From: an uncultured Clostridia bacterium
GTDB lineage: Bacteria; Bacillota; Clostridia; UMGS1883
Reading direction: 5' to 3'
DNA: 62,892 nucleotides
Assembly (NCBI GenBank): GCA_947626145.1
Contig: CANQRB010000011.1
Location: forward strand, 1-62,892
Position 1 is the first letter of the stretch. Each line of letters starts with the position of its first letter. A program made the translations under genes and the position numbers. The notes under the pieces were generated by a model that was given only the letters and a program-made list of their open reading frames with translations, ran no database searches and had not been told where the DNA came from. Positions 33,553 to 42,301 of this stretch are shown piece after piece.

Positions 33553-34368
33553 ATGAAAAATTTGTTCGGCAAAGTCCTTGTCGGAGCAGCCGGCCTGGTT
33601 ATGGCTCTCGGTATCAACGCTTTTGCGGCCAGTGAGATCGCCATCACCACCGTTACCCCTGATAAGGAAACCGGTAAGGTTACCATTTCCGGTACCATTA
33701 CCGCTGATGCCGCATCTCCGGAATCAACGATCCTTGTAGTTCCCGAAGGTACTTCCCTTGCGACCCTTGAGGATGCTCAGATCAGGTACATTGATCAGGA
33801 GACAGCCGCTTCCGGCGCGTTCTCCTATGAATTTGTTCTTGAGACGGGTAAAAAGTACACCGTATGGTGCGGTGGTACTGACGTCGCTGCCCCCGATGAT
33901 GACGTCATTGACCTCGTCGCTGGTGAAGTTACCGGCAACTTTAAGATCGTTGGTAAGGTAACTCTCGTTGAAGGCGCCGACGCCAGGAAGGTTACCGCAG
34001 CTATTGGCGATAACAAGGTTAACGCCGATGAAACAGGTACATACACCCTTGAGGTTGCTCCCGGCACCTATGAGGTTGTAGTTGGCCGCGCCGGTTATCT
34101 GTACAGAACCTTTAAGGACGTACAGGTTACTGACAAGGACGTTGAGCTTGCTGAGACCGCTCTGCTTGCCGGTGATTTGGTTGAGAGTGATCCGGCGTAC
34201 GTCAATCTTAGCGACCTTCAGGCTTTGTTGAATGCCTACGGAATATCGGCATCCGAAGATGGATTCAATGCTATTGCCGATCTGAACGATGATGGGTTGG
34301 TTTCCCTTCCTGACCTTCAGATATTGCTCAACGACTATGGCATAGCCGCTGCTGATTACGAAGACTAA
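33553..34368 (+). CDS. Secreted protein with C-terminal dockerin
   Basis: Protein of 271 residues. Signal peptide ~1-25 ends INAFA. Residues ~26-125 form a beta-rich domain of unknown family. Residues ~130-200 look like a PEGA/carboxypeptidase-regulatory beta-sandwich (APGTYEVVVGRAGYLYRTF). Residues ~205-265 are a type I-like dockerin. Its second repeat has the full calcium loop ADLNDDGLVSLPDLQILL; the first, DLVESDPAYVNLSDLQALL, is degenerate. No catalytic domain is seen. It probably docks to a cohesin, and the adjacent gene encodes a cohesin-like protein. A strong ribosome site (GAAAGGAG) precedes the ATG. Confidence 0.82.
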   Translation: MKNLFGKVLVGAAGLVMALGINAFAASEIAITTVTPDKETGKVTISGTITADAASPESTILVVPEGTSLATLEDAQIRYIDQETAASGAFSYEFVLETGKKYTVWCGGTDVAAPDDDVIDLVAGEVTGNFKIVGKVTLVEGADARKVTAAIGDNKVNADETGTYTLEVAPGTYEVVVGRAGYLYRTFKDVQVTDKDVELAETALLAGDLVESDPAYVNLSDLQALLNAYGISASEDGFNAIADLNDDGLVSLPDLQILLNDYGIAAADYED

Positions 34369-34417
34369 TATAAAAGCAAATATAATATTTGCATAAATGA
34401 AAGCGAGGTTATTTAAC

Positions 34418-36511
34418 ATGAAAAAGTTTGTTTCTCTTCTCCTTGCGCTTTCGATGGTGTTCGCCCTTTGCGGCGTGACGGCTTTGGCCGCCGAGCCCGG
34501 GTCTGCCACCGCCACAGCTGTGGTAAACGCTAACCCCACAGCTGAAGGCGCCGTCAGTGATCCCCAGAACATCCAGAAAGACGATATATTTGAAGTTGTT
34601 GTAAAGCTTAACAAGCTTGACCCCCAGCAGATCATTTCCTGCGAGCTTATACTTGGATGGAATCCCGAAGTTGTTCAGCTTGTAAACGTTAATGGTCTTG
34701 CAGATAACAATGGCAAGCCTTGGCCTGCAAAGCAGCTTGTTACAGGTCTTCTCCCCACGGAAGACAGTGATGGATATGAGGCTTTTCAGGCTGTAGTTAC
34801 TGTTAAAGATAACTATCTTGACGGCTCGTATTATTTGAGCACCGATTCTCAATATGCCGGCATTGGCTATCCCCTTGAGAGTGATAGCGTTGATGTTTAC
34901 GTAGTAAGATTCAAGGCTATTGGCACCGGTGACACCGGCATAAAGGTTCTTGAAAAAGCTCCCAATGCTATACCCACCGGCGCGTTTATCGGCGACAAGA
35001 ATGTTACGGCTGCTATTAGCGTTGAAGCCGTTGACATCGTTGTTAAGGGCGACGAGCCCGGCCCCGTTGTTGACAAGATAACCGCTATCGAGGCCCCCGT
35101 TGTTTCCACCGAGGCAACCGTAGGCGATGAAGTTAAGCTTCCCGCTACAGTAAATGCTACCGTTGAGGGTAAGACCGAGGCTGTAGAGCTTCCCATCACT
35201 TGGACTCCCGCTTCCGTAGACACCTCCAAGGCCGGCGAGGTTGCCGTTAAGGGCGTTGTTGATACTACCGGCTACGAGGTAGACGCTAACGTAAAGACCG
35301 AGTTCGAGTTCACCGTAACCGTTAAGGATAAGGAACCCGAGCCTCCCGTTGAGAAGACCATAACCGCTATCGAAGCCCCCGTTATTGAGACAGAGGTTTA
35401 TGAGGACACTATGGTTGAGCTTCCCTCTCAGGTAAATGCTACCGTTGACGGTGAGACCGAGCCCTTACCGCTTGATCTTACCTGGGAGCCCGCTGTCGTA
35501 GATACCACCGCTGTCGGTGAGACTACCGTTAAGGCTACCGCTGCTATCCCCGAGGGCTATGTTGTAGCCGAGGGCGTAGAGACCGAGTTCAACTTCACCG
35601 TAACCGTTAAGGAGAAGGAGCCCGAGCCTGTTGAGAAGACCATAACCGCTATTGAGAAGCCTGTTGTTCCCACAACGGTTGATCAGTACAGCACTGTTGA
35701 GCTTCCCGCTACCGTAGTTGCCACCGTTGACGGCGCTGAAGAAGAGCTTGAGATCGTTTGGGATCCCGCCGAGGTAGACACCTCTGCGGCCGGCAATGTT
35801 AAGGTTACCGGTACCGTTACAATTCCCGACGGCTACAAGTTAAGGAACAGCAGAATTGACACTACCTTCAGCTTCACCATAAAGGTTAACAAGGTTGAAA
35901 AGCCCGAGGTTGTTGCTCCTGCCGATGAGATTCCCATTGTGGTTGAAACCAGGGATGAGCTTCCCACCGAGGTTGAGGTTAAGCTTGCCGACGGCAGCAC
36001 CGTAACCTTCCCCGTAACCTGGTCCGAGCCCGACGAGTTTGGCGTAGTTACCGGTACGATTCAGGTTGACACTGATAAATACGCTTTGGCTCCCGACTTC
36101 AAGCTTGAGATGAAGGCTACCGTAGTTGACGTTGCCAACACTCCCGCCGTTATCAAGGTTAACTCCGTAACCAAGGCTGCGAACGGTGGTCTTGATGTAG
36201 ACGTTGAGGTTCTGTATGTTGAGGACTACACCGGTACCATCGAGATCGACGAGACCAAGCCCGTATACCTTGTATACAGCGTATGGAACGGCAACACCCC
36301 CGTTGTTCACGGTGTAGCTCAGGGCGGCACAAGCATTTCCGACATCAAGAACGCCGCTGCGAACAAGTTCCAGATCACTGGTGTTGAGGGCGACAACGTA
36401 AGATTCTCCCTTGTACAGGATATTGACTGGAATAAGCTGTTCACCGAAGGTGCCGGCGATGACGTTGGTACTCCTGTAGCTCAGGGACGCCTTGCCGAAG
36501 TTACCGAGTAA
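34418..36511 (+). CDS. Secreted cohesin-like scaffold with four bacterial Ig-like repeats
   Basis: Protein of 697 residues. The ATG at 34418 is preferred because a signal peptide (MKKFVSLLLALSMVF...ALAA) starts there. Residues ~28-210 resemble a cohesin: a DDIFEVVVKLNKLD opening, SCELILGWNPEVVQLVNV, and a closing AAISVEAVDIVVKG. Next come three clear ~95-residue Ig-like (Big_4-type) repeats, each starting KTITAIE or DKITAIE and containing ITWTPASVDTSKAGEV-like cores, and a fourth divergent one. The last ~130 residues are unrecognised, with no LPXTG, SLH or stalk anchor. Codon choice (GTT, CTT, GTA) differs from the neighbouring genes and suggests high expression. Confidence 0.78.
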   Translation: MKKFVSLLLALSMVFALCGVTALAAEPGSATATAVVNANPTAEGAVSDPQNIQKDDIFEVVVKLNKLDPQQIISCELILGWNPEVVQLVNVNGLADNNGKPWPAKQLVTGLLPTEDSDGYEAFQAVVTVKDNYLDGSYYLSTDSQYAGIGYPLESDSVDVYVVRFKAIGTGDTGIKVLEKAPNAIPTGAFIGDKNVTAAISVEAVDIVVKGDEPGPVVDKITAIEAPVVSTEATVGDEVKLPATVNATVEGKTEAVELPITWTPASVDTSKAGEVAVKGVVDTTGYEVDANVKTEFEFTVTVKDKEPEPPVEKTITAIEAPVIETEVYEDTMVELPSQVNATVDGETEPLPLDLTWEPAVVDTTAVGETTVKATAAIPEGYVVAEGVETEFNFTVTVKEKEPEPVEKTITAIEKPVVPTTVDQYSTVELPATVVATVDGAEEELEIVWDPAEVDTSAAGNVKVTGTVTIPDGYKLRNSRIDTTFSFTIKVNKVEKPEVVAPADEIPIVVETRDELPTEVEVKLADGSTVTFPVTWSEPDEFGVVTGTIQVDTDKYALAPDFKLEMKATVVDVANTPAVIKVNSVTKAANGGLDVDVEVLYVEDYTGTIEIDETKPVYLVYSVWNGNTPVVHGVAQGGTSISDIKNAAANKFQITGVEGDNVRFSLVQDIDWNKLFTEGAGDDVGTPVAQGRLAEVTE

Positions 36512-36550
36512 TCGGAAAAACCAAAATTGAACATTAGTGTTTAGCTAATC

Positions 36551-36588
36551 AAATACGGACGGTTGGAAACTCCTTCCGTCCGTATTTT
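36551..36588 (+). terminator. Terminator after the cohesin-like gene
   Basis: AAATACGGACGG / CCGTCCGTATTT hairpin about 40 bases past the stop. Confidence 0.8.
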
Positions 36589-36646
36589 GAATAGTGCGCC
36601 CGTCCCCCGGAGCGGGGCGAAAAATAAAAGAAAGAGGTAGATTAAA

Positions 36647-37663
36647 ATGAAGAAGTTCAAAAAGCTTCTGGTTTCGGCTCTGGCTCTCAGCCTTACCGTT
36701 ACCGCCATGGCCGGCTGCCAGAAGAAGGAAGCCGAAGTTGAGCCCCAGCAACAGCAGCAGCAGACTCCCGAGGAAAAAGTCGTTTACAACATTGGCCTTG
36801 TACAGCTCGTACAGCACGAGGCTCTTGACGCCGCCACCAACGGCTTCCGCGACGCCCTTACCGAAAAGCTGGGCGAAGATGGCGTAAGCTTCAATTTCCA
36901 GAACGCCGCCGGCGACCCCAACACCTGCACCACCATTGTTAACCAGTTCGTTTCCTCCGACGTTGACCTGATCTTTGCCAACGCTACCCCCGCCCTTCAG
37001 GCCGCGGTAAGCGCCACCGATCAGATTCCCATCGTCGGCACCTCCATCACCAGCTACGAGGTAGCTCTTGAGGAGCCCGACTGGGCTAACCGCGTAACCG
37101 GCCGGAACGTAACCGGTACCGCCGACCTGGCTCCCCTTGCCGAGCAGGCCGCCATGTTCAAGGAGCTCCTGCCCGACGCCAAGACCATAGGTCTGCTCTA
37201 TTGCTCCGGCGAGGCTAACTCCCAGTATCAGGTGGATGTAGTGGCCGATGAGCTCACCAAGCTGGGCTACACTCCCGTTAAGTACGCTTTCGCTGACTCC
37301 AACGACGTTGCCGCCGTTACCACCAGCGCCTGCGCCGCCAGCGACGCTCTCTACATCCCCACTGACAACACCGTTGCCTCCAATGCCGAGATCGTCAACA
37401 ACATTGCCATCCCCGCCAACATTCCCGTTATCGCCGGCGAGGAGGGCATCTGCAAGGGCTGCGGCATCGCTACCCTGTCCATTTCCTACTATGACATCGG
37501 TCACGTTGCCGGTGACATGGCTTATGACATTCTCGTGAACGGCGCCGATCCCTCCACCATGGAAATCGGCTACGCCGACAGCCTTACCAAGGAGTATGTT
37601 CCCTCCCGTATGGAGCAGTTCGGCATCACTCCTCCCGAGGGCTATGTCGCCATCGAGGAATAA
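36647..37663 (+). CDS. ABC transporter substrate-binding lipoprotein, TrpX-like
   Basis: Protein of 338 residues with a lipobox (TAMAGC, Cys at ~24) followed by a Gln-rich linker and an ABC_sub_bind domain. Family features include NIGLVQLVQHEALDAATNGF, DLIFANATPALQAA, DALYIPTDNTVASN and GYVAIEE at the end. Streptococcal TrpX proteins of this family serve tryptophan uptake. The convergent DAHP synthase gene supports an aromatic substrate, but this is inference. It is followed by permease and ATPase genes. A 12-bp hairpin without a T run separates it from the permease gene, which may keep the binding protein in excess. Confidence 0.88.
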   Translation: MKKFKKLLVSALALSLTVTAMAGCQKKEAEVEPQQQQQQTPEEKVVYNIGLVQLVQHEALDAATNGFRDALTEKLGEDGVSFNFQNAAGDPNTCTTIVNQFVSSDVDLIFANATPALQAAVSATDQIPIVGTSITSYEVALEEPDWANRVTGRNVTGTADLAPLAEQAAMFKELLPDAKTIGLLYCSGEANSQYQVDVVADELTKLGYTPVKYAFADSNDVAAVTTSACAASDALYIPTDNTVASNAEIVNNIAIPANIPVIAGEEGICKGCGIATLSISYYDIGHVAGDMAYDILVNGADPSTMEIGYADSLTKEYVPSRMEQFGITPPEGYVAIEE

Positions 37664-37708
37664 TCCCGCGGGATAAGCTTTTCCGATAGTTTTATACGCA
37701 AATGCAAT

Positions 37709-37737
37709 GGGGCTGCGAGGGTAGACCTCGTGGCCCC
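37709..37737 (+). promoter_or_regulatory. Intra-operon hairpin between binding protein and permease genes
   Basis: GGGGCTGCGAGG / CCTCGTGGCCCC with two G-U pairs and a five-base loop. No T run follows, so it may act as an mRNA stabiliser of the upstream part. Confidence 0.55.
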
Positions 37738-37771
37738 ACTGTGATATTCCACCACTAAAGGGGAAATTTTT

Positions 37772-38677
37772 ATGCTGACATTTATCAGCTCGTTGCCGGG
37801 CCCCATAGCCCAAGGCATAATCTGGGGCATAATGGCGATGGGCGTTTACATTACATTCCGTATATTGGACATCGCCGACCTGACCGTGGACGGAACCATG
37901 GGCACCGGCGGCGTGACGCTGGTGGTGCTGGTTGCCGGCGGCATGAATGTGGGCCTCGCCATGCTTATCGCCTTTTTGGCGGGCTGCGCCGCGGGCCTTG
38001 TGACCGGCCTTTTCCACACAAAATTCGGTATACCCGCCATTCTGGCCGGAATTTTGACCCAGCTCATACTCTATTCGGTCAACCTGCGCATCACCGGCCA
38101 GCGCTCCAACGTGCCCCTGTCGGTGGACAGATATAACCTCATCCTGTCCCTGCGCAATCTGGGCCGGGCCATTCTGGTGGGGGCGATCTTTGCCGCCGCC
38201 ATTATAGCGGTAATGTACTGGTTCTTCGGCACCGAGCTGGGCCACTCCCTGAGGGCCACCGGCTGCAATATGAACATGGCCCGGGCCAACGGCATCAACA
38301 CCGACACCAACAAAATAATCGGCCTCGTGCTGTCCAACGGCCTTGTGGCTCTGTCCGGCGCTCTGCTGGCCCAGTATCAGGGCTTCGCCGACATCAACAT
38401 GGGCCGCGGCGCCATCGTTATCGGCCTTGCCGCCGTTATCATCGGCGAGGTGCTGCTGGGCAAGGTGTTCAAGAATTTCGCCCTCAAGCTGCTGGCCGCG
38501 GTTTTCGGCGGAATTATCTACTATATCGTTATCACTCTGGTTCTTCAGATGGGCCTCAACGCCAACGACCTGAAGATGCTCTCCGCTCTGGTGGTGGCCG
38601 TGTTCCTTGGCATACCCTATTGGCAGAAGAAACTTCGGGAGCGCAAGTCGAACAGGGAGGTGAAGGCCGATGCTTAA
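37772..38677 (+). CDS. ABC transporter permease, TrpY-like
   Basis: Protein of 301 residues of the branched-chain-amino-acid-type permease superfamily, with about eight hydrophobic helices. It has the conserved loop LRATGCNMNMARANGINTD and GLSNGLVALSGALLAQYQGF-like text in SNGLVALSGALLAQY. The ribosome site is AAAGGGG. Its stop overlaps the ATPase start by eight bases, a sign of translational coupling. Confidence 0.88.
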   Translation: MLTFISSLPGPIAQGIIWGIMAMGVYITFRILDIADLTVDGTMGTGGVTLVVLVAGGMNVGLAMLIAFLAGCAAGLVTGLFHTKFGIPAILAGILTQLILYSVNLRITGQRSNVPLSVDRYNLILSLRNLGRAILVGAIFAAAIIAVMYWFFGTELGHSLRATGCNMNMARANGINTDTNKIIGLVLSNGLVALSGALLAQYQGFADINMGRGAIVIGLAAVIIGEVLLGKVFKNFALKLLAAVFGGIIYYIVITLVLQMGLNANDLKMLSALVVAVFLGIPYWQKKLRERKSNREVKADA

Positions 38678-39467
38678 GGTCACCAACGTCTATAAGACCT
38701 TCAACAAGGGCACCGTCAATGAGAAAAAGGCCCTCAACGGCATAAATCTGGAGCTGAAATCCGGCGACTTTGTCACCATAATCGGCGGCAACGGCGCGGG
38801 CAAGTCCACCCTTCTCAACAGCATTTGCGGAGTGTTCCCCGTGGACACCGGCACTATCGTAATTGACGGCGAGGACGTGACGCGGCTGCCGGAACACAAG
38901 CGGGCCAAATATCTGGGGCGGGTGTTCCAGGACCCCATGATGGGTACCGCCGCCGATATGTGGATCGAGGAGAATATGTCCCTGGCCCTCCGTCGGGGCA
39001 AGTCCCGGGGGCTCAAATGGGCCATCACCAACAAGGAGCGTTCCCAGTACCGCATCATGCTGTCCCAGCTGGGACTTGGACTGGAAGATCGGCTCTCCAG
39101 TAAGGTGGGCCTCCTTTCCGGCGGCCAGCGTCAGGCTCTGACCCTGCTCATGGCCGTTATGCAGCAGCCGAAGCTGCTGCTGCTGGACGAGCACACCGCC
39201 GCTCTTGACCCCAAGACCGCCGAGACCGTGCTCAACCTCTCCGAGAAGTTCATCAACGAGAGCAAGCTCACCGCCATGATGATTACCCACAACATGAGGG
39301 ACGCCATCCACCACGGCAACCGCCTCATCATGATGGACAACGGCCGCATAATTTACGACGTCAGCGGCGAGGAGAAGAAGAACCTCACCGTGGACGACCT
39401 GCTTAAGAAGTTCGCCGACCTCAGCGGCAGCGCCCTTGACAACGACCGTATGCTCTTGTCCAAGTAA
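38670..39467 (+). CDS. ABC transporter ATP-binding protein, TrpZ-like
   Basis: ATPase of 265 residues with Walker A GGNGAGKST, Q-loop in VFQDPMMG, signature LSGGQRQAL, Walker B LLLLDEHTAALDP and switch His in MMITHNM. GLU in the usual Walker B position is present (DEH). It completes the three-gene importer with the lipoprotein and permease. AGGGAGG lies in the end of the permease gene. Confidence 0.92.
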   Translation: MLKVTNVYKTFNKGTVNEKKALNGINLELKSGDFVTIIGGNGAGKSTLLNSICGVFPVDTGTIVIDGEDVTRLPEHKRAKYLGRVFQDPMMGTAADMWIEENMSLALRRGKSRGLKWAITNKERSQYRIMLSQLGLGLEDRLSSKVGLLSGGQRQALTLLMAVMQQPKLLLLDEHTAALDPKTAETVLNLSEKFINESKLTAMMITHNMRDAIHHGNRLIMMDNGRIIYDVSGEEKKNLTVDDLLKKFADLSGSALDNDRMLLSK

Positions 39468-39482
39468 TTTTGTTATAAAAAT

Positions 39483-39517
39483 AACTGCCCGCCTTTTGTA
39501 AAGGGGGCAGTTGTTTT
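39483..39517. terminator. Bidirectional terminator
   Basis: AACTGCCCgCCTTT / AAAGGggGGCAGTT followed by GTTTTTAT; it serves the ABC operon and the convergent DAHP synthase gene. Confidence 0.8.
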
Positions 39518-39533
39518 TATGTTATTTTGTTTC

Positions 39534-40562
39534 TTACAGGCTGTCGGCGATGTCCAGCACAAGGCGCTCGCTCTTCTCCCAGCCAAGGCAGGGATCGGTG
39601 ATGGAGCGGCCGTAAACGCCCTCCTCCACCTTTTGGCAGCCGTCCTCGATATAGCTCTCGATCATGAGGCCCTTGATGAAGCCCGTCAGCTCCGGATTGT
39701 ACCGGCGGCTGTGCATGATCTCCTTGCTGATGCGTATCTGTTCCAGATACTTCTTGTCGGAGTTGGCGTGGTTCACGTCCACGACAAGAGCCATATTTTG
39801 GAGATTTTTCTTTTCGTACATCTCCTTCAGGCGGACCATGTCCTCATAGTGGTAGTTTGGTATGGACTGGCCGTGCTTGTTGCTGCTGCCCCGAAGGATG
39901 GCGTGGGACAGGGGATTGCCGTGGGAATAGCACTCCCACCCGCGGTACAGGAAGGTGTGGCAGCTCTGGGCGGCCACAATGGCGTTGAGCATTACGGAAA
40001 AGTCGCCGCCGGTGGGGTTCTTCATGCCAACGGGAATGGTCAGGCCGCTGGATGTCAGCCGATGCTGCTGGTTTTCCACGCTGCGGGCGCCCACGGCTAC
40101 ATAGGACAGCAGGTCGGAGAGGTAGCGGTGGTTTTCGGGATAGAGCATTTCGTCGGCGCAGGTGAGGCCCGTCTCCTGAATGGCCCGGGTGTGGAGCCGG
40201 CGGACGGCGATTATGCCCTCCAGCATATCGGGCTTCTGGGAGGGGTCGGGCTGGTGTATCATGCCCTTGTAGCCCTGACCGGTGGTGCGGGGCTTGTTGG
40301 TGTAGATGCGGGGGATGATGATAATTTTATCCTTCACCCTCTCCTGAAGGCCCGCAAGGCGGTTGGTATAGTCCAGCACGGCGTCCTCGCGGTCAGCGGA
40401 GCAGGGGCCTATTATGAGCAGGAACTTGTCGCTCTCGCCGGTAAAGACCCTGGCTATTTCGGCGTCCCGCTTTTCCTTCAGCAGGCGAAGCTCCTCGCTT
40501 ATGGGAAACTGCTCCTTTATTTCAGCCGGTATTGGCAGCTTTCTCAAGAAATCCATGTTCAC
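39534..40562 (-). CDS. 3-deoxy-7-phosphoheptulonate synthase (DAHP synthase, class I)
   Basis: First enzyme of the shikimate pathway; it condenses phosphoenolpyruvate and erythrose 4-phosphate. The 342-residue protein carries LLIIGPCSADREDAV, PRIYTNKPRTTGQGYKG, VGMKNPTGGDF and the C-terminal GLMIESYIEDGCQ, typical of the AroF/G/H type. The start is probably GTG at 40562, ten bases after AAGGAG. The internal ATG at 40556 would be 16 bases from it. A consensus promoter lies directly upstream. aroQ of the same pathway is at 45.7-46.1 kb. Confidence 0.95.
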   Translation of the reverse strand: MNMDFLRKLPIPAEIKEQFPISEELRLLKEKRDAEIARVFTGESDKFLLIIGPCSADREDAVLDYTNRLAGLQERVKDKIIIIPRIYTNKPRTTGQGYKGMIHQPDPSQKPDMLEGIIAVRRLHTRAIQETGLTCADEMLYPENHRYLSDLLSYVAVGARSVENQQHRLTSSGLTIPVGMKNPTGGDFSVMLNAIVAAQSCHTFLYRGWECYSHGNPLSHAILRGSSNKHGQSIPNYHYEDMVRLKEMYEKKNLQNMALVVDVNHANSDKKYLEQIRISKEIMHSRRYNPELTGFIKGLMIESYIEDGCQKVEEGVYGRSITDPCLGWEKSERLVLDIADSL

Positions 40563-40590
40563 GGAAAAATCACTCCTTCGTATTAAATAT

Positions 40591-40619
40591 AGGATAACAT
40601 AAAATGAAAAAAATGTCAA
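40591..40619 (-). promoter_or_regulatory. Promoter of the DAHP synthase gene
   Basis: Minus strand TTGACA, 17-nt spacer, TATCCT. Its -35 box ends nine bases from the -35 box of the divergent promoter at 40628. Confidence 0.75.
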
Positions 40620-40627
40620 CATTTAAT

Positions 40628-40656
40628 TTGACAATATTCTCGCGGTATGGTAAAAT
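40628..40656 (+). promoter_or_regulatory. Promoter of the TOTE-like gene
   Basis: TTGACA, 17-nt spacer, TAAAAT. The ribosome site follows within 15 bases, so the mRNA leader is very short. Confidence 0.75.
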
Positions 40657-40683
40657 TAATTGTGTAAAAAGGAGGGATTTGAC

Positions 40684-42132
40684 GTGACGCCTGATGAGGT
40701 TTTTGCTCTGTTCCGCCGGGTGTTCGGCGGACGGGACGACGCCTGCGCCGTACACTTCCGCTCGCCCGACGGGGAGCGGGGCCATCGGCGGCTCTGTTCC
40801 GCTGTTTCCCGGAGCTGTCTTGAAAACCTGTTCCCCGACTGCGGCGGCTGCCGTTCCTCCGCGCCCGTTCCCCTGTCGCCGGAGCTTCTTGCCGCCCACC
40901 TCGATGGCCGTCTGCCTCTGGGTATATATCCCGCCGACAAAAAGGGCCTGTGCCGTTTTTCGGTCATAGAAGCGGAGGGCCCCGACCGCCGCCGCACTCT
41001 GGGGCTCCTTTCCGCCCTGTGCGGGACCTTCGGCCTGACCTGCCTGCGGGAGCTGGGGCCCGAACTGGCCCGGCTGTGGGTGTTTTACGGCGAGCCCGTT
41101 CCCGTTCGGCTCGCCGCCGAAAACGCCGCCCTTCTCATGAGCGGAGCCGCCGTGGCCGCCGGGGGCCTGCCCTCGGACATTATAGGCCGTCCCCTGCCTG
41201 TGGCGGGCTCGGGCTTCGGCAGGCCGGTTATGCTGCCGCTTTTCGGCGGCGGCTCCGCCTTTGTGGACGAGGATTTCATGCCGCTGGACGGCCTCACCGC
41301 CCTTGAGAGCCTTGACCCAGGCCCATTCACGGTCGCGGAGCTGCCCGTCCGACCGCCCAAAAGCCTTGAGGCCGAGCTCTGCGGCGAGGTGTACATAAAG
41401 ACCGCCGGTCTGTCCGCTTCGGAGCTGGCCGCCCTCTGCCGTCCGGCGCGGATATCCGAGCCTCGGCTGTCGCCGGAGTCCGGGCCGGAGCTTTCCGCCT
41501 TTATCTGGTGCTTCGGCTGCTCCAACGGCCTGCTCCGTCTGCCCGGAGGCTTGGTCGGCAGTCTGCGCGCCCTCGTGCCGGAGCTGAAGCTCACCGACAG
41601 CCGCCCCCGACCTGAGCCGCTGGCTCTGCCGCCCGCCGGTTCACTTGACGGCCGCATAAAGGCGGCGGCGGGGGCCTTGCTGGGGCTGGATCGGGCGATA
41701 ATCTGCGCGCCGGTGGGCGCCGGCAAGACCGGGCTCATGTTCGGAGTCATGGATCGGCTCCGGTGTTCCACCCTGATACTGGCCACGGAACGGGGCTCCG
41801 CCCTCCGGTGGCACCGGCGGCTGATTGAATTTTTCGGTCTGGACGCCGGAGCGGCCGCTCTCATTGTTGACGGGAGCGGCCGGCCCAACGGCGGGCTGGA
41901 CGTGGCGCTGTTGGGAGAGCAAACCGAGCTTTGGCTGGCGGAGTATCTGTCTCGGTACGGGCTGGTGATATTGGCGGACGTGGATCGGCTCCGCTGCGGG
42001 CCGGAGGTTTTTCGTTCCGTTATGGAGAGCGTTTGTGCCCGGCACGTCTATGCCGTTTCCACACGGGACATAAATTCCACCCGCTGGGGAGAGCTTGTTA
42101 AGCTGTACTGCGGCGAGCCGCTGAGGATGTGA
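40684..42132 (+). CDS. Degenerate TOTE-type primase (AEP) fused to the first half of an SF2 helicase
   Basis: Protein of 482 residues; the GTG at 40684 follows GGAGG by eight bases. Residues ~1-215 follow the layout of the TOTE-conflict-system archaeo-eukaryotic primase domain: EVFALFRRVFGGRDD, a CxxC pair in FPDCGGCRSS, LLAAHLDGRLPLGIYP, FYGEPVPVRLAAENA and GFGRPVMLPLFGGGSAFVD. The expected catalytic DFD is replaced by VIEAEG, and the SRSGNGxHxW segment by ELGPELARLW. Residues ~330-482 match a helicase RecA1 domain with Walker A APVGAGKT, but the DExH box reads LADVD. The protein stops about where RecA2 would begin (TRDINSTRWGELVKLYCGEP). Probably a decayed or repurposed remnant. Confidence 0.7.
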   Translation: MTPDEVFALFRRVFGGRDDACAVHFRSPDGERGHRRLCSAVSRSCLENLFPDCGGCRSSAPVPLSPELLAAHLDGRLPLGIYPADKKGLCRFSVIEAEGPDRRRTLGLLSALCGTFGLTCLRELGPELARLWVFYGEPVPVRLAAENAALLMSGAAVAAGGLPSDIIGRPLPVAGSGFGRPVMLPLFGGGSAFVDEDFMPLDGLTALESLDPGPFTVAELPVRPPKSLEAELCGEVYIKTAGLSASELAALCRPARISEPRLSPESGPELSAFIWCFGCSNGLLRLPGGLVGSLRALVPELKLTDSRPRPEPLALPPAGSLDGRIKAAAGALLGLDRAIICAPVGAGKTGLMFGVMDRLRCSTLILATERGSALRWHRRLIEFFGLDAGAAALIVDGSGRPNGGLDVALLGEQTELWLAEYLSRYGLVILADVDRLRCGPEVFRSVMESVCARHVYAVSTRDINSTRWGELVKLYCGEPLRM

Positions 42133-42138
42133 GGGGTG

Positions 42139-42300
42139 TGGAATTAGGAATGCTGGAAAATTAGGAATTAGGAATACTGGCGGGGCAGTTACGGCATTTT
42201 GTGTGTGCCGATAATTTTCTCATTTATCATCATCATGCCAATTACATCGGCAACGACAAATAAAGTAACTGCCGCATAATATTCCTCATTCCTCATTCAC
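42139..42300. repeat. Short composite repeat (heptad ends only)
   Basis: Left heptads with AATACTGGCGGGGCAGTTAC and right inverted heptads ATATTCCTCATTCCTCATTC enclose ~90 bases without modules. It separates convergent genes. Confidence 0.7.
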
Positions 42301-42301
42301 A

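Noticed and set aside
36512-36646. T-box or tryptophan leader upstream of the TrpX-like gene
   Set aside because: Only a terminator for the preceding gene is seen; no T-box sequence or Trp-rich leader peptide.
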